This document shows positions 10,280 to 17,991 of a stretch of DNA of 64,000 nt, in pieces. How positions within the stretch are numbered: position 1 is the stretch's first letter; every line of letters begins with the position of its first letter. The stretch comes from Haloarchaeobius salinus (GTDB taxonomy: Archaea; Halobacteriota; Halobacteria; Halobacteriales; Natrialbaceae). The notes below the pieces were generated by a model. That model was not told the DNA's origin. It saw nothing but the letters and a program-made list of their open reading frames with translations, and ran no database searches. A program made the position numbers and the translations under genes. The DNA lies in contig NZ_JANHAU010000001.1 of the NCBI RefSeq assembly GCF_024464185.1, forward strand, positions 1,116,001-1,180,000, written 5' to 3'.

Positions 10280-10363
10280 GTCGGGAACCGGTCGCTAACC
10301 GATGGCTACCCGGGATTTAAGACCGATACGCTCGTCTGTAGATATGGTGTGTCAACCTCTCAC

Positions 10364-10564
10364 ATGAGCGAACGCTCGGCGGCCGGGGGAGAGCCAGTAT
10401 CGGAGTTCGAACTATCCTGTGCGACGTGTGGTGGAACACTGACGCGAACGGCGGTCTCGGGCGAGGCCCTCGGCGTCACGGTCGAGCGAGAGGTCGTCCT
10501 CGCGGAGTGTACCGAGTGCGGGGGACGGTACTTCCCCCGGGAGACGCTGGACCGGTTGACCTAG
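10364..10564 (+). CDS. zinc-ribbon microprotein (66 residues)
   Basis: A small protein with two CxxC knuckles, CATCGG and CTECGG, about 28 residues apart, which is a typical zinc ribbon. The second half, CGGRYFPRETLDRL, resembles the YgiT/MqsA-type N-terminal zinc domain. ATG 10364 is preferred to the upstream GTG 10349. It lies 84 bases downstream of the YcaO gene on the same strand and could share its transcript. Its stop codon lies within the CTAG that also ends the convergent DUF63 gene. Confidence 0.72.
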   Translation: MSERSAAGGEPVSEFELSCATCGGTLTRTAVSGEALGVTVEREVVLAECTECGGRYFPRETLDRLT

Positions 10565-11685
10565 ACGTACAGGGTCGCACGGACCATGTCGCGGGTGCCG
10601 GGGCCGAGGCCGACGGCGACGATGGCGACGAGGAGCATCACGGTGAAGCGCGGACTGTCGTCGAACACCGTCTCGTCGAACACCCAGAGGACGAACGTCG
10701 CGGCGACCATCTTCACGACGAGGAACGGGAACGCGTCGAGGTAGGCGGGCAGGTACTGGCCTGCCACGTCGACGATGAACCGGTTCACGGGGTGCTTGCC
10801 CTGGAGGTTCGCCTGCCCGGTGAGCGCCGGCATCAGGTTCAGGCCGACGAAGTTCGCGACGCCGTCGATGGCGTGCGCCCAGAGCACGACCACGCCCATG
10901 AAGCCGGTGCCGGCGTTGATGCTCGGCTTGAGCGTCTCGATGCCGTACCAGACGCCGCCCGCGACGACCGTCGCGGCGACGAGGACGACGATGGCGACCT
11001 GCGGGTAGAAGGAGACGTACGGCTGGGTGGCCGCCGCCCAGGCGAAGTAACCCAGGTTGGCGGCGAGCAGGGTCGAGCCGATGGCGAACAGCGGGTACTC
11101 GAACTCCCTGTCGACGACGTTCTCGGCGAGGAACACCGCGGCGACGACCGCCGCCAGCGCGACGAAGAAGACGGTGAAGTAGATGACCGGGCTGATGAGG
11201 AGGCTGTTCAGCGGGTAGTCGAAGATCGGTGACTGGCCGGCCGCGAGCCGGGCCTTGTCGTTCACGTCCTCGACGACCCGGAGGGTCCCGCCGAAGAACA
11301 TGAACGGGAACAGCCCGTAGAACAGCGCCCGGTAGCGCGTGATGCGCAGGCGCTTGACCAGCAGGCCGACGCCGACGAGCATCAACAGGAGGATGAGGGC
11401 GTAGCCGATCTCGGAGACGACCGTGTAGCCCGGCTCGGCGACGGGACCGAGACTCGCGGGTACCGACCCACAGCTCTGTGGCTGGACCTGCGCGCCGTCG
11501 GCCCAGGCCACGCAGTTCCAGTTGTGTGCGTCGGCGTACACCGGCCCCCAGAAGTACTGCCAGACGAAGTTCGCGTACACCGCACGCGGGAACAGCACCG
11601 ACCCGAGGCCGAACACGGCCGTCAGCAGGCCGACCGCGCCGACCCACGCCCGTTCGATGCCGATACGGTCGATGAAGTCGCTCAT
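10561..11685 (-). CDS. DUF63 family integral membrane protein
   Basis: A 374-residue polytopic membrane protein with about nine hydrophobic segments, matching the archaeal DUF63 family by its overall pattern (WQYFWGPV, GGTLRVVEDVND, WAHAIDGVANFVG, HPVNRFIVD). The function is not established. ATG 11685 gives the short pre-membrane segment MSDFIDRIGIERAW; the longer frame upstream is Arg-rich and unlikely. An extracytoplasmic loop between the first two membrane segments carries Cys residues (NWNCVAW and QSCGS). The gene converges with the zinc-ribbon gene and shares the CTAG stop at 10561-10564. Confidence 0.88.
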   Translation of the reverse strand: MSDFIDRIGIERAWVGAVGLLTAVFGLGSVLFPRAVYANFVWQYFWGPVYADAHNWNCVAWADGAQVQPQSCGSVPASLGPVAEPGYTVVSEIGYALILLLMLVGVGLLVKRLRITRYRALFYGLFPFMFFGGTLRVVEDVNDKARLAAGQSPIFDYPLNSLLISPVIYFTVFFVALAAVVAAVFLAENVVDREFEYPLFAIGSTLLAANLGYFAWAAATQPYVSFYPQVAIVVLVAATVVAGGVWYGIETLKPSINAGTGFMGVVVLWAHAIDGVANFVGLNLMPALTGQANLQGKHPVNRFIVDVAGQYLPAYLDAFPFLVVKMVAATFVLWVFDETVFDDSPRFTVMLLVAIVAVGLGPGTRDMVRATLYV

Positions 11686-11755
11686 ACACCGACGGGCGGA
11701 CGGACGGGCCATTACCCTTCTGGTCTCCCCTCGCGCGGTCACCCGGCGGTAACCG

Positions 11756-12214
11756 CTACTCCCCGGCGATGGGCAGCTCCTCGGACTCGTGGGGTGTCCC
11801 GAGGATGACCATCGTCTGCGAGCGCGCGAAGCCGTCCATCTGGGCGATGCGGTCGAACATCAGCTCCCGGAGCGCGTCGGCGTCCTCGGCGTACACCCGG
11901 CCCATCACGTCCCACTCGCCGGTCGTCAGGTGGACCTCCTGTACCCCTTCAATCGCCTGCAACCGCTCCAGCGTGTCCTGCTCGCGCCCCTGCTCGACGC
12001 GCAGCCCGATGATGGCGGAGATGCCGAGGTCGATGGCCTTCGGGTCGAGCTTCGCGTGGTAGCCCTGGATGACGCCGGCGTCCTCCAGCCGGCCGACGCG
12101 GTCGTGGACCGTCGCGCTCGACATGTCGATTCGACGGGCGATCTCGCTGAACGTCGTCCGTGCGTTCTCCTGGAGGATGCGGAGGATCTGTCTGTCCGTC
12201 TCGTCGAGTTCCAT
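11756..12214 (-). CDS. Lrp/AsnC family transcriptional regulator
   Basis: A 152-residue feast/famine regulator. The N-terminal winged HTH begins MELDETDRQILRILQENAR, with the recognition helix around MSSATVHDRVGRLED. The C-terminal RAM (ACT-like) domain contains EGVQEVHLTTGEWDVMGRV, the usual effector-binding region. ATG 12214 is chosen because it matches the family start; an upstream GTG frame adds hydrophobic residues not seen in relatives. It is divergent from the 55-residue zinc protein at 12300. The effector is likely an amino acid but is not determined. Confidence 0.93.
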   Translation of the reverse strand: MELDETDRQILRILQENARTTFSEIARRIDMSSATVHDRVGRLEDAGVIQGYHAKLDPKAIDLGISAIIGLRVEQGREQDTLERLQAIEGVQEVHLTTGEWDVMGRVYAEDADALRELMFDRIAQMDGFARSQTMVILGTPHESEELPIAGE

Positions 12215-12299
12215 AGTCCGTGGTACCGCCCCGAGGAGAAAAAACGCGACCCTCCCGAACAGCATTTATCTACCGGAACGTCGTACGCTAACATTGGGC

Positions 12300-12467
12300 A
12301 TGGGATTCCTAGATTCGGTCAGAGGCCTGTTCGGTACCGACGAACGAACGTTCCACTACGTCTGTGAACGGTGCGACACGGAGTTCGAGTCGACGAAGTC
12401 GGACATGTCCGCGGTGGCCTGTCCCGACTGCCGCTCGACGAAGATTCGGGCGGTCTCGCCGGCCTGA
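12300..12467 (+). CDS. short zinc-ribbon protein (55 residues)
   Basis: Starts MGFLDSVRGLFGTDER and contains two CxxC pairs, CERCDTEFES and CPDCRSTKI, which form a rubredoxin-like zinc ribbon. The N-terminal amphipathic helix (FLDSVRGLFG) is common in small haloarchaeal zinc-finger proteins. A TATA-like sequence (gcatttatc) about 30 bases upstream fits leaderless transcription. It is divergent from the Lrp gene. Role unknown; nucleic-acid or protein binding is likely. Confidence 0.8.
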   Translation: MGFLDSVRGLFGTDERTFHYVCERCDTEFESTKSDMSAVACPDCRSTKIRAVSPA

Positions 12468-12509
12468 GCGGTCGGGACGCGGCGTATCCCACCGCTCCGG
12501 GCCGACCTG

Positions 12510-13316
12510 CTACACCTGGCGTACGTCCTCGATAGCCCGCGCCGCCGCCAGCGCCTCCTCGTGGGCCGCACCGTTCGACGCCACCAGCCCACGGCTGTCG
12601 TGCCGCCAGCGGTCGCCGTCGATGTCGGTCACTTTTCCGCCGGCCTGCCGGACCATGTGGACGCCCGCGACGGTATCCCACGGGTTCGCGTCGACGTTCG
12701 TGATGGTGGCCTCCAGTCCACCCGAGGCGACCATGCCGAGCGCGGCCTGCGCGCAGCCGACGCGGCGCATGTCGCCGAACCGTTCCACGATCTCGCGGCA
12801 GGCCGTCGCGTACTCGTCGCGCCGGTCCCGCGGCCACCAGATGGTCGGGCAGCCGACCGCACGCTCGGGGTCCGAGACGTCGCTGACGGCGAGCTCGTCG
12901 CCGTTCAGCACCACGTGCTCGTCGTCCGCGACGTACACGTCGTCGAGCGCCGGCAGCACGTTCGCCGCCGCGACCGGTTCGCCGTCGACGACCGCCGCGA
13001 CGCTCGTCGCCCACACCGAGAAGCCGCGGACGTAGTTGTTCGTCCCGTCGATGGGGTCGATGATCCACGCTGGCCCCGAATCCGGTACCTCCTTCAGCTC
13101 GTCGTCCTCCTCGCCGACGATGGCGTCCTCCGGGAACTCGTCGCGGATGGTCGAGACGACCTCGCGCTGGGCGTCACGGTCGGCCTGGGTCACCACGTCC
13201 GTCTTCCCGTCCTTCTCCTCGACGGCGATACCGGTCCGGAAGTGGCCCTCGGCGACGGCCGCCCCGGAACGTGCGGCGCGCTCGACGAGCCGGGCGCGCA
13301 CTGCGTAGTCGGTCAT
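12510..13316 (-). CDS. inositol monophosphatase-family phosphatase
   Basis: A 268-residue Mg2+-dependent phosphatase. The metal-site signature IIDPIDGTNN (about residues 85-94) follows the GEE motif (68-70), and the second signature NPWDTVAGVHMVRQAGG is in the C-terminal half. Archaeal IMPase-family enzymes commonly act on inositol-1-phosphate, fructose-1,6-bisphosphate or adenosine 3',5'-bisphosphate; sequence alone does not separate these. It converges with the zinc-ribbon gene (42-base gap). The 78-base gap after its start leads to the lipoprotein gene upstream on the same strand. Confidence 0.92.
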   Translation of the reverse strand: MTDYAVRARLVERAARSGAAVAEGHFRTGIAVEEKDGKTDVVTQADRDAQREVVSTIRDEFPEDAIVGEEDDELKEVPDSGPAWIIDPIDGTNNYVRGFSVWATSVAAVVDGEPVAAANVLPALDDVYVADDEHVVLNGDELAVSDVSDPERAVGCPTIWWPRDRRDEYATACREIVERFGDMRRVGCAQAALGMVASGGLEATITNVDANPWDTVAGVHMVRQAGGKVTDIDGDRWRHDSRGLVASNGAAHEEALAAARAIEDVRQV

Positions 13317-13394
13317 GCACTCACACGGGAGAGCCGCGCAAAAAGGCCCTCCGGTTCGTCCGGACGTGTGGCGGTTTCCGGCGTCGTGCCGTCG

Positions 13395-14609
13395 TCACCA
13401 GTGCGCCTCGGCGATGCGCTGCTCACCGTCCCCGTTGACGGCGTCGATGATGCGCCGGATGTAATCACACGATGCCGCACCGCTCAGTCCGTCGCTGTTG
13501 TCGAAGTCGTCCTCGTCGACGCCGAACACCGACGGGGTGTCGGGCCTCGGCGGCTGGCCGGTCATCTCGTAGCTGCCCACGAGACGGCCGCCCCCGTCGA
13601 CCACCTCGACACCGAGTACGAGGCGGTTACGCCCGTCGACGTCGACGTTCCCGACGTTGCTCACCTCGTACTCCCAGTAGATCTCGTTGGCGGTGTTCGC
13701 GTACGACATGCACTCCCAGCGGCCGTCGATTACCTCCGTGATCTCGAACGCGTCCGCCAGGTCGATGATGCGCACCAGGATCGGTTCGAGGGAGTTCGCT
13801 GCCGTGTTCGCGACCCGAACGCTGTGTGTTCCGGGCTGGTCCGGGACCACGAACCGGGGCCGGAGTCGTTCCGTCCCACCCGGTTGCAGGTGTAGCTCCT
13901 CCGCGCCTTCGCTGTCCAGGAACTGCCACTGGATCGTCGTCGAGACCGGCGCGGCGGACTCGTTCGTCACCGTTATCTCGACGACAACCTCCTCGCCGAT
14001 GACCAGCTGCGACGGCACGGAGACCTCCGTGTCGAACTCGACCGGCACGAGCTCGACGGTTTCGGACCGCCGTTCGCCCGTCTCGTGAACGACGACCTCG
14101 ACCGTCGTCTCTCCGGGCTCGTCCGGCGGCCGGAGCGGGAGTTCGACGGTTCGGCCGGCTTCTGGCTCGAGCGTCACCTCCACGGTCCGCACGCCTTCGC
14201 CGACCCGGACGCTGAGGGTCGCGGTCCCCCGTCGCGAGCCGGTGTTCTCGACCACGACGGTCGCACTCGCTTCGCGCCCTGCCGGCAGGGTGGGGCGGAC
14301 GGACAGTTCGCCGAGTTCGAACGTTGCCGATGGGGACGTCTCGGTCTCGCCGTCGCCACCACCGCCGTCGTCGCCACCACCGCCGTCGTCGCCGCCACCA
14401 CCGCCGTCGTCGCCACCACCACCGCCACCGTCGTCGTCAGCACTATCGCCACCGCCACCGCCGCCACCCCCTCCCTGGGGCGTCGATTCCGGCACGGTTC
14501 CACCGCCGCCGCCGTCGCTCTCGTCGCCGGTCACACAGCCCGACAGTGCGGTCACTCCAGCTGCACTGACGGACAGTAACCAGTCCCTTCGGTTCAGATC
14601 TCCCCCCAT
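13395..14609 (-). CDS. Tat-exported lipoprotein with CARDB-like domains
   Basis: A 404-residue secreted lipoprotein. The signal has the twin-arginine NRRDWLLSVSAAG and the lipobox LSGC, so Cys near residue 25 is probably lipidated. A long low-complexity Gly/Asp linker follows (about residues 30-95). Then come two Ig-like modules of the CARDB type (SVRPTLPAGREASATVVVENTG, and VPSQLVIGEEVVVEITVTNES) and a C-terminal domain with two Cys (WECMSY, SCDYIRR). ATG 14609 is chosen because it places the RR motif near the N terminus. Probably anchored on the outer membrane face; binding partner unknown. Confidence 0.85.
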   Translation of the reverse strand: MGGDLNRRDWLLSVSAAGVTALSGCVTGDESDGGGGGTVPESTPQGGGGGGGGGDSADDDGGGGGGDDGGGGGDDGGGGDDGGGGDGETETSPSATFELGELSVRPTLPAGREASATVVVENTGSRRGTATLSVRVGEGVRTVEVTLEPEAGRTVELPLRPPDEPGETTVEVVVHETGERRSETVELVPVEFDTEVSVPSQLVIGEEVVVEITVTNESAAPVSTTIQWQFLDSEGAEELHLQPGGTERLRPRFVVPDQPGTHSVRVANTAANSLEPILVRIIDLADAFEITEVIDGRWECMSYANTANEIYWEYEVSNVGNVDVDGRNRLVLGVEVVDGGGRLVGSYEMTGQPPRPDTPSVFGVDEDDFDNSDGLSGAASCDYIRRIIDAVNGDGEQRIAEAHW

Positions 14610-14726
14610 AGATACTCGGCACGGACCAGCGTGGAAAGTAGTGAGTGCTGGATATACACTGCCCGTTAAACCCGCCAGCTGCCGCCGACCGACGCCGATT
14701 TGGCGGCGGACGTTCACGGGTCGAGT

Positions 14727-14990
14727 ATGAACCGTCTCGCGAAGCGACTCTACAACATCGCACCGGACACCGTGACGCTCACCTTCGCCGATGGCTCGAC
14801 CGTCGACCTGTCCATGCACCACGCCGAGTTCTTCCAGGACGACCTCGAGGCCGAGGGCGAGACCGACGACGGCACCACCTACCGCATCGTCGACGGCGAC
14901 GACGACGAGACGCTGCTCGCCGCCCGCGAGAGCGACGACGGCTGGGCGGTGGTGGGCGACGTGACCGGCGTCGAGGTGGGTGACTCGTGA
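14727..14990 (+). CDS. conserved small acidic protein, function unknown
   Basis: An 87-residue protein starting MNRLAKRLYNIAPDTVTLTF, predicted mostly beta-strand, acidic and soluble with no cysteine. The pattern (FADGSTVDLSM, YRIVDGDDDET, WAVVGDVTGVEV) looks like a small beta-barrel. An upstream in-frame start at 14700 would add residues of unlikely composition, so ATG 14727 is used. It is divergent from the lipoprotein gene with a 117-base gap. I do not recognise a named family. Confidence 0.7.
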   Translation: MNRLAKRLYNIAPDTVTLTFADGSTVDLSMHHAEFFQDDLEAEGETDDGTTYRIVDGDDDETLLAARESDDGWAVVGDVTGVEVGDS

Positions 14991-15102
14991 GCAGTTCTGT
15001 GCCGGTCGATGTGTGGTGAACCAGCTGGCCGGTCGATGTGCGAGTCTATCGACCGTCAGTATGTGGCGGGGTGAAGTACGGGACGGTGGCGGACTCCCTC
15101 GC

Positions 15103-15459
15103 TCACTCGTCAGCTACGATTGGCGGATAGCCGTCGAGACGTGCCGTGTCGGTTAGCAACCGGTCCAGGCCATCCGTTCTTCTGAGCGTTATGGAATCCT
15201 CGTTCTCGGCGACCGTGACGATGCCAGCGTCTTCGAGTTTCGGAAGATGGCTGTGGTGAAGGCCGATCTCGATAGCGTTCTCTTCGGTCGGCCCGTCCAT
15301 CCCTGTTCGGTCGGCTTCCCACGTGGCGATAGCGGTCGCGAGGGTGCCGATAGAGAGCGCCTCCGATTCCTCCGCCAGGAGATAGAGGGCATAGCGCCGG
15401 TGGGGATGCGTCAGCAGGTCGAACGTTTCGTTCAGTTCCGTGGTGTCCATCCTTGCCAT
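15103..15459 (-). CDS. small winged-HTH regulator (DUF7344-like)
   Basis: A protein of about 118 residues (115 if ATG 15450 is used) with an ArsR-like winged helix: NETFDLLTHPHRRYALYLL, then LSIGTLATAIATWE, then LHHSHLPKLEDAGIVTV. This is the architecture of the abundant haloarchaeal DUF7344 regulators. The gene and its upstream region are less GC-rich than the surroundings, and it lies within the stretch beside the tRNA-Leu repeat cluster, so recent acquisition is possible. Target unknown. Confidence 0.78.
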   Translation of the reverse strand: MARMDTTELNETFDLLTHPHRRYALYLLAEESEALSIGTLATAIATWEADRTGMDGPTEENAIEIGLHHSHLPKLEDAGIVTVAENEDSITLRRTDGLDRLLTDTARLDGYPPIVADE

Positions 15460-15636
15460 CACCTATCGATTGGCCCAGACCACCTTAACATCTTTTTTAC
15501 GATAACTTTATACAATTGATAATTCTGTATCGATGTGGGTGTTCGGTTGACTTTCCCAAGCGATGCGGGCACGGGACTCCGAGCCCTGCCGATACGGATT
15601 CAGTAATCCAACTACTGTCGTCGTTCCAGTCCGAGA

Positions 15637-16152
15637 CTACTCTTCGGAGTCGTCGTCCGAGGGCGTATCGGGGTCGTCGGCTATCTCCTGGTGGAAGTGA
15701 TTCCACGGTTGGGCATGTTCCTCCGCCAGGATGTTGCTGGTCACGATCTGCAGGTCCAGCTCGTCCAACTGTTCGGTGCTCTCCTTTACGTCGGAGGTCG
15801 CTTCGGCCACGACCTCGACGTGGAGGTTCTCCTCGCCGGCCAGCATCTCCCGCACATTGACGACGCCACGGACTTCGAGGGCCTCTTTCGCCATCTCCGA
15901 CCGTCGGGAGAGGTCGGTCGAACAGATGAACAGAACGCGCATGGGATACCCCGCCGCCTCGTAGTTGATCTCGGGATTGTACCCGAGGATGACCCCCTTT
16001 TCCTCCAGTTGTTCGATCCGATTGTTGACCGTCGTCCCGGTAACGTCGGTCTCCTCGGCGATGTCCGTGTCGCTTGCCCCGCGAGCATCCACCTGTAGCA
16101 GGTGCAGTATGCGGCGGTCGAGATTGTTGAGTGGATCGTCGACCATGCTCAT
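15637..16152 (-). CDS. Lrp/AsnC-like transcriptional regulator
   Basis: A 171-residue protein with an N-terminal winged HTH (LDRRILHLLQVDARGASDTDIAEE, then GTTVNNRIEQLEEKGVILGY) and a C-terminal ligand-type domain (VRGVVNVREMLAGEENLHVEVVAEA). The Asp/Glu/Ser-rich tail ends SDDDSEE. Three closely spaced Met codons (16155, 16152, 16146) are possible starts. Only the HTH half is close to classical Lrp; the C-terminal half is divergent. It sits between the DUF7344-like gene and the tRNA-Leu repeats. Confidence 0.8.
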   Translation of the reverse strand: MSMVDDPLNNLDRRILHLLQVDARGASDTDIAEETDVTGTTVNNRIEQLEEKGVILGYNPEINYEAAGYPMRVLFICSTDLSRRSEMAKEALEVRGVVNVREMLAGEENLHVEVVAEATSDVKESTEQLDELDLQIVTSNILAEEHAQPWNHFHQEIADDPDTPSDDDSEE

Positions 16153-16399
16153 CATCCGGGGTCGAATGAGTTGAGTCGTTCGCCCAACCGGCCACACGCG
16201 ACTCCTCCGGGACTGGCCTTCGGTACTGTTTCCGCACCCTCTACTTCCCGAGCCGGGGAGGGGAACGATGCATCCGCTCGCCACACCGACGGTGAGTTCG
16301 ACTCTCACACGATCTGAACCCTCGGACCACTGGAAGACGGTTCGCTCGCGGGGCTCGCTCACCGACCTCCAAGCCGCCGTTCGCCTCGCTCACGGCGAC

Positions 16400-16415
16400 T
16401 CTACAGGAGCGGATT
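16400..16415 (+). repeat. 16-bp direct copy of internal tRNA-Leu sequence
   Basis: The sequence ctctacaggagcggat is identical to 16639-16654, the variable-arm/anticodon-stem part of the tRNA-Leu gene, in the same orientation and 239 bases away. Similarity stops on both sides. Confidence 0.75.
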
Positions 16416-16509
16416 CGGACCGGTCGCTCTCGAGTTTGCGTTCGATAGTGTTTGCGAGGGCAAGACGCTCCGTCTTGCCGCATTCGGCCGCGGACGTCGT
16501 CCACGGCGT

Positions 16510-16533
16510 CATGCGAGGGAAGGGATTTGAACC
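16510..16533 (+). repeat. 24-bp direct copy of the tRNA-Leu 3' end
   Basis: Identical over 24 bases to 16608-16631, which covers the T-arm and acceptor 3' strand of the tRNA-Leu gene. Duplicated tRNA 3' ends are the usual att sites left by tyrosine-integrase elements. Only 74 bases separate the copies, and no integrase gene is present. Confidence 0.85.
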
Positions 16534-16576
16534 ACGGTCGCAGCGAGCTGCTCCCTGGCTCAAATCCCTTCCCTCG
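16514..16576. repeat. long inverted repeat built from tRNA-Leu 3'-end copies
   Basis: The arms 16514-16534 and 16556-16576 pair at 20 of 21 positions around a 21-base loop. The left arm is the direct copy of the tRNA 3' end and the right arm is an inverted copy. As RNA or single-stranded DNA this would form a very stable hairpin. Confidence 0.85.
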
Positions 16577-16609
16577 TGCATTCAGGCGCTCACTGCGTTC
16601 GCGCCCTCA

Positions 16610-16693
16610 TGCGAGGGAAGGGATTTGAACCCTCGGACCTCTACAGGAGCGGATCTTGAGTCCGCCGCCGTTTCCAGGCTTGGCTACCCTCGC
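16610..16693 (-). tRNA. tRNA-Leu (anticodon CAA)
   Basis: An 84-nucleotide tRNA read on the minus strand. The acceptor pairs GCGAGGG with CCCTCGC, the discriminator is A, and CCA is not encoded. The anticodon stem GCGGA/TCCGC encloses the loop CTCAAGA, giving anticodon CAA (complement of 16656-16658) for UUG leucine codons. The long variable arm expected of a class II tRNA is present, and the T-loop is TTCAAAT. No intron. Its 3' end is repeated upstream in this window, as described in the repeat entries. Confidence 0.95.
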
Positions 16694-16885
16694 ACGTACA
16701 CAGCTCTCGGTGTGGATGGTGGTAAAACGTTGCGAAGCGGCACGAACTACCGACCGTCGCCGGTGTCCGAGCTCCCTGGTCACCGGCCCCCTCCTGGTTG
16801 GCCACCCGACACGTTCCGGGGAGACATCTTGCGATTCCGACTTGAGACCGAAGGAGTATGCCGGGGGAGACCGTACGTGGAATCG

Positions 16886-17380
16886 ATGGACGAACACACG
16901 CTGGACACCGGAGTCGCACCGCCCGCGACGGGCGACCCGGCGGGCTGGCGTGCGGACCGGCCGGAGTCCAACGGCTGGGAGCACGGCACGCTCCGGCGGG
17001 CCGTCATCCACGGGGTCCGGCTGTACAACAGCGGCGAGTACCACGAATCGCACGATTGCTTCGAGGACGAGTGGTACAACTACGGCCGCGGGTCCACGGA
17101 GTCGAAGTTCCTCCACGCGATGGTGCAGGTGGCAGCGGGCGCGTACAAGCACTTCGACTTCGAGGACGACGACGGGATGCGGAGCCTGTTCCGGACCGCG
17201 CTCCAGTACTTCCACGGCGTTCCGCGGGACTACTACGGCGTCGACGTACTCGACGTGCGCTCGACGCTCACGAACGCGCTGGACGACCCCGAAGTCCTGC
17301 ACGGCTGGCAGATAGCGCTCGACGGCGAGCACCTGACCGCCCGCGACGTGGACTTCGAGTACGCCGAGCGGCTGGAGTGA
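16886..17380 (+). CDS. DUF309 family protein
   Basis: A 164-residue protein with the DUF309 core: [28 protein letters not shown] followed by [15 protein letters not shown]. The conserved Glu/His/Glu residues of the HExHxxxE-like helix ([12 protein letters not shown]) are intact. The family is helical, widespread in archaea, cyanobacteria and Bacillus, and has no settled function. The frame is open far upstream but crosses the tRNA; ATG 16886 is the first start that yields a family-like N terminus. The 192 bases between tRNA and this gene carry no other feature. Confidence 0.87.
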   Translation: MDEHTLDTGVAPPATGDPAGWRADRPESNGWEHGTLRRAVIHGVRLYNSGEYHESHDCFEDEWYNYGRGSTESKFLHAMVQVAAGAYKHFDFEDDDGMRSLFRTALQYFHGVPRDYYGVDVLDVRSTLTNALDDPEVLHGWQIALDGEHLTARDVDFEYAERLE

Positions 17381-17410
17381 GCTGGGGAACTGTGTTGTGA
17401 CGGTACCTGA

Positions 17411-17722
17411 TTAGAGAAAAGGAATCAGTGAGCGGAATCTCGAAAAGAGGTTGGAGTCACTCGCGGTATCGTCGGCCACTTCGGAATCGCCCCGGGCGAT
17501 ACTCCCATCGAGGTTCACGTCCGGCGAACTGTCCCCTCCTTCCATACTCGATACGGTACGTTCCGAATCATCGGGATCGATTGGATCGGGTGACTCGACA
17601 CCTGTCGACTCCCGGGCTGTCTGCTCCGCGGTCATCGGTCGGAAGTTGCTGTTAGAACAGTTCCTGCACTCGACCGGATTTTGGGTATGTATCGTTCCGC
17701 AACGTTTACATTTCCAGTTCAT
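17411..17722 (-). CDS. zinc-ribbon protein with acidic disordered middle
   Basis: A 103-residue protein. The N terminus MNWKCKRCGTIHTQNPVECRNCSN has two CxxC knuckles and resembles haloarchaeal zinc-ribbon leaders. Residues 30-85 are Ser/Asp/Glu-rich and probably disordered, and the C terminus FSRFRSLIPFL is hydrophobic. GC content is lower than in the flanking genes. Convergent with DUF309 (30-base gap). Function unknown. The 269 bases upstream of its start hold no gene I can support. Confidence 0.72.
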   Translation of the reverse strand: MNWKCKRCGTIHTQNPVECRNCSNSNFRPMTAEQTARESTGVESPDPIDPDDSERTVSSMEGGDSSPDVNLDGSIARGDSEVADDTASDSNLFSRFRSLIPFL

Positions 17723-17991
17723 GGTTCGTCAATCCAGTGCCGGCGGTAGGATAGACCCTCGTCTGTTCTTACTGGAGATTCGATATGCGTAATCCAACCC
17801 ACTGTGCCGTACCTTCATCTCTCAGATAGAACACGTGGTCCGGATGTAATAATCCCGATGGCTCCGGCGTGCAGGAAATCTCTCTTTTCTCCAGTATCAG
17901 AACCGGCTATCCGTACGTTCGGGTAGGTGATAGCTGCCCCGTGATACGGCGATGAATACGGGATGGGGTGAAGATGGACCTGACCGCGTAA

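Larger units (their letters stand above)
16153..16609. other. non-coding stretch with tRNA-Leu-derived fragments
   Basis: No convincing gene. The open frame that runs through here on the plus strand also crosses the tRNA and is rejected. The stretch holds a perfect 9-bp hairpin at 16459-16479 (3-base loop) and three pieces copied from the neighbouring tRNA-Leu gene, listed separately. Confidence 0.7.

Noticed and set aside
10412..11689. A 425-residue Arg-rich frame antisense/alternate to the DUF63 and zinc-ribbon genes
   Set aside because: Composition is Arg/Pro/Gly-rich as expected of shadow frames in GC-rich DNA, and the DUF63 frame on the same strand has clear membrane topology.
14336..14520. 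Triplet-like GGN/GAY tandem sequence in the lipoprotein gene
   Set aside because: It encodes the Gly/Asp linker of the lipoprotein; low complexity is typical of haloarchaeal lipoproteins.
16268..16885. A long plus-strand frame upstream of DUF309
   Set aside because: It runs through the tRNA-Leu gene and its repeats; the DUF309 homology begins only at ATG 16886.
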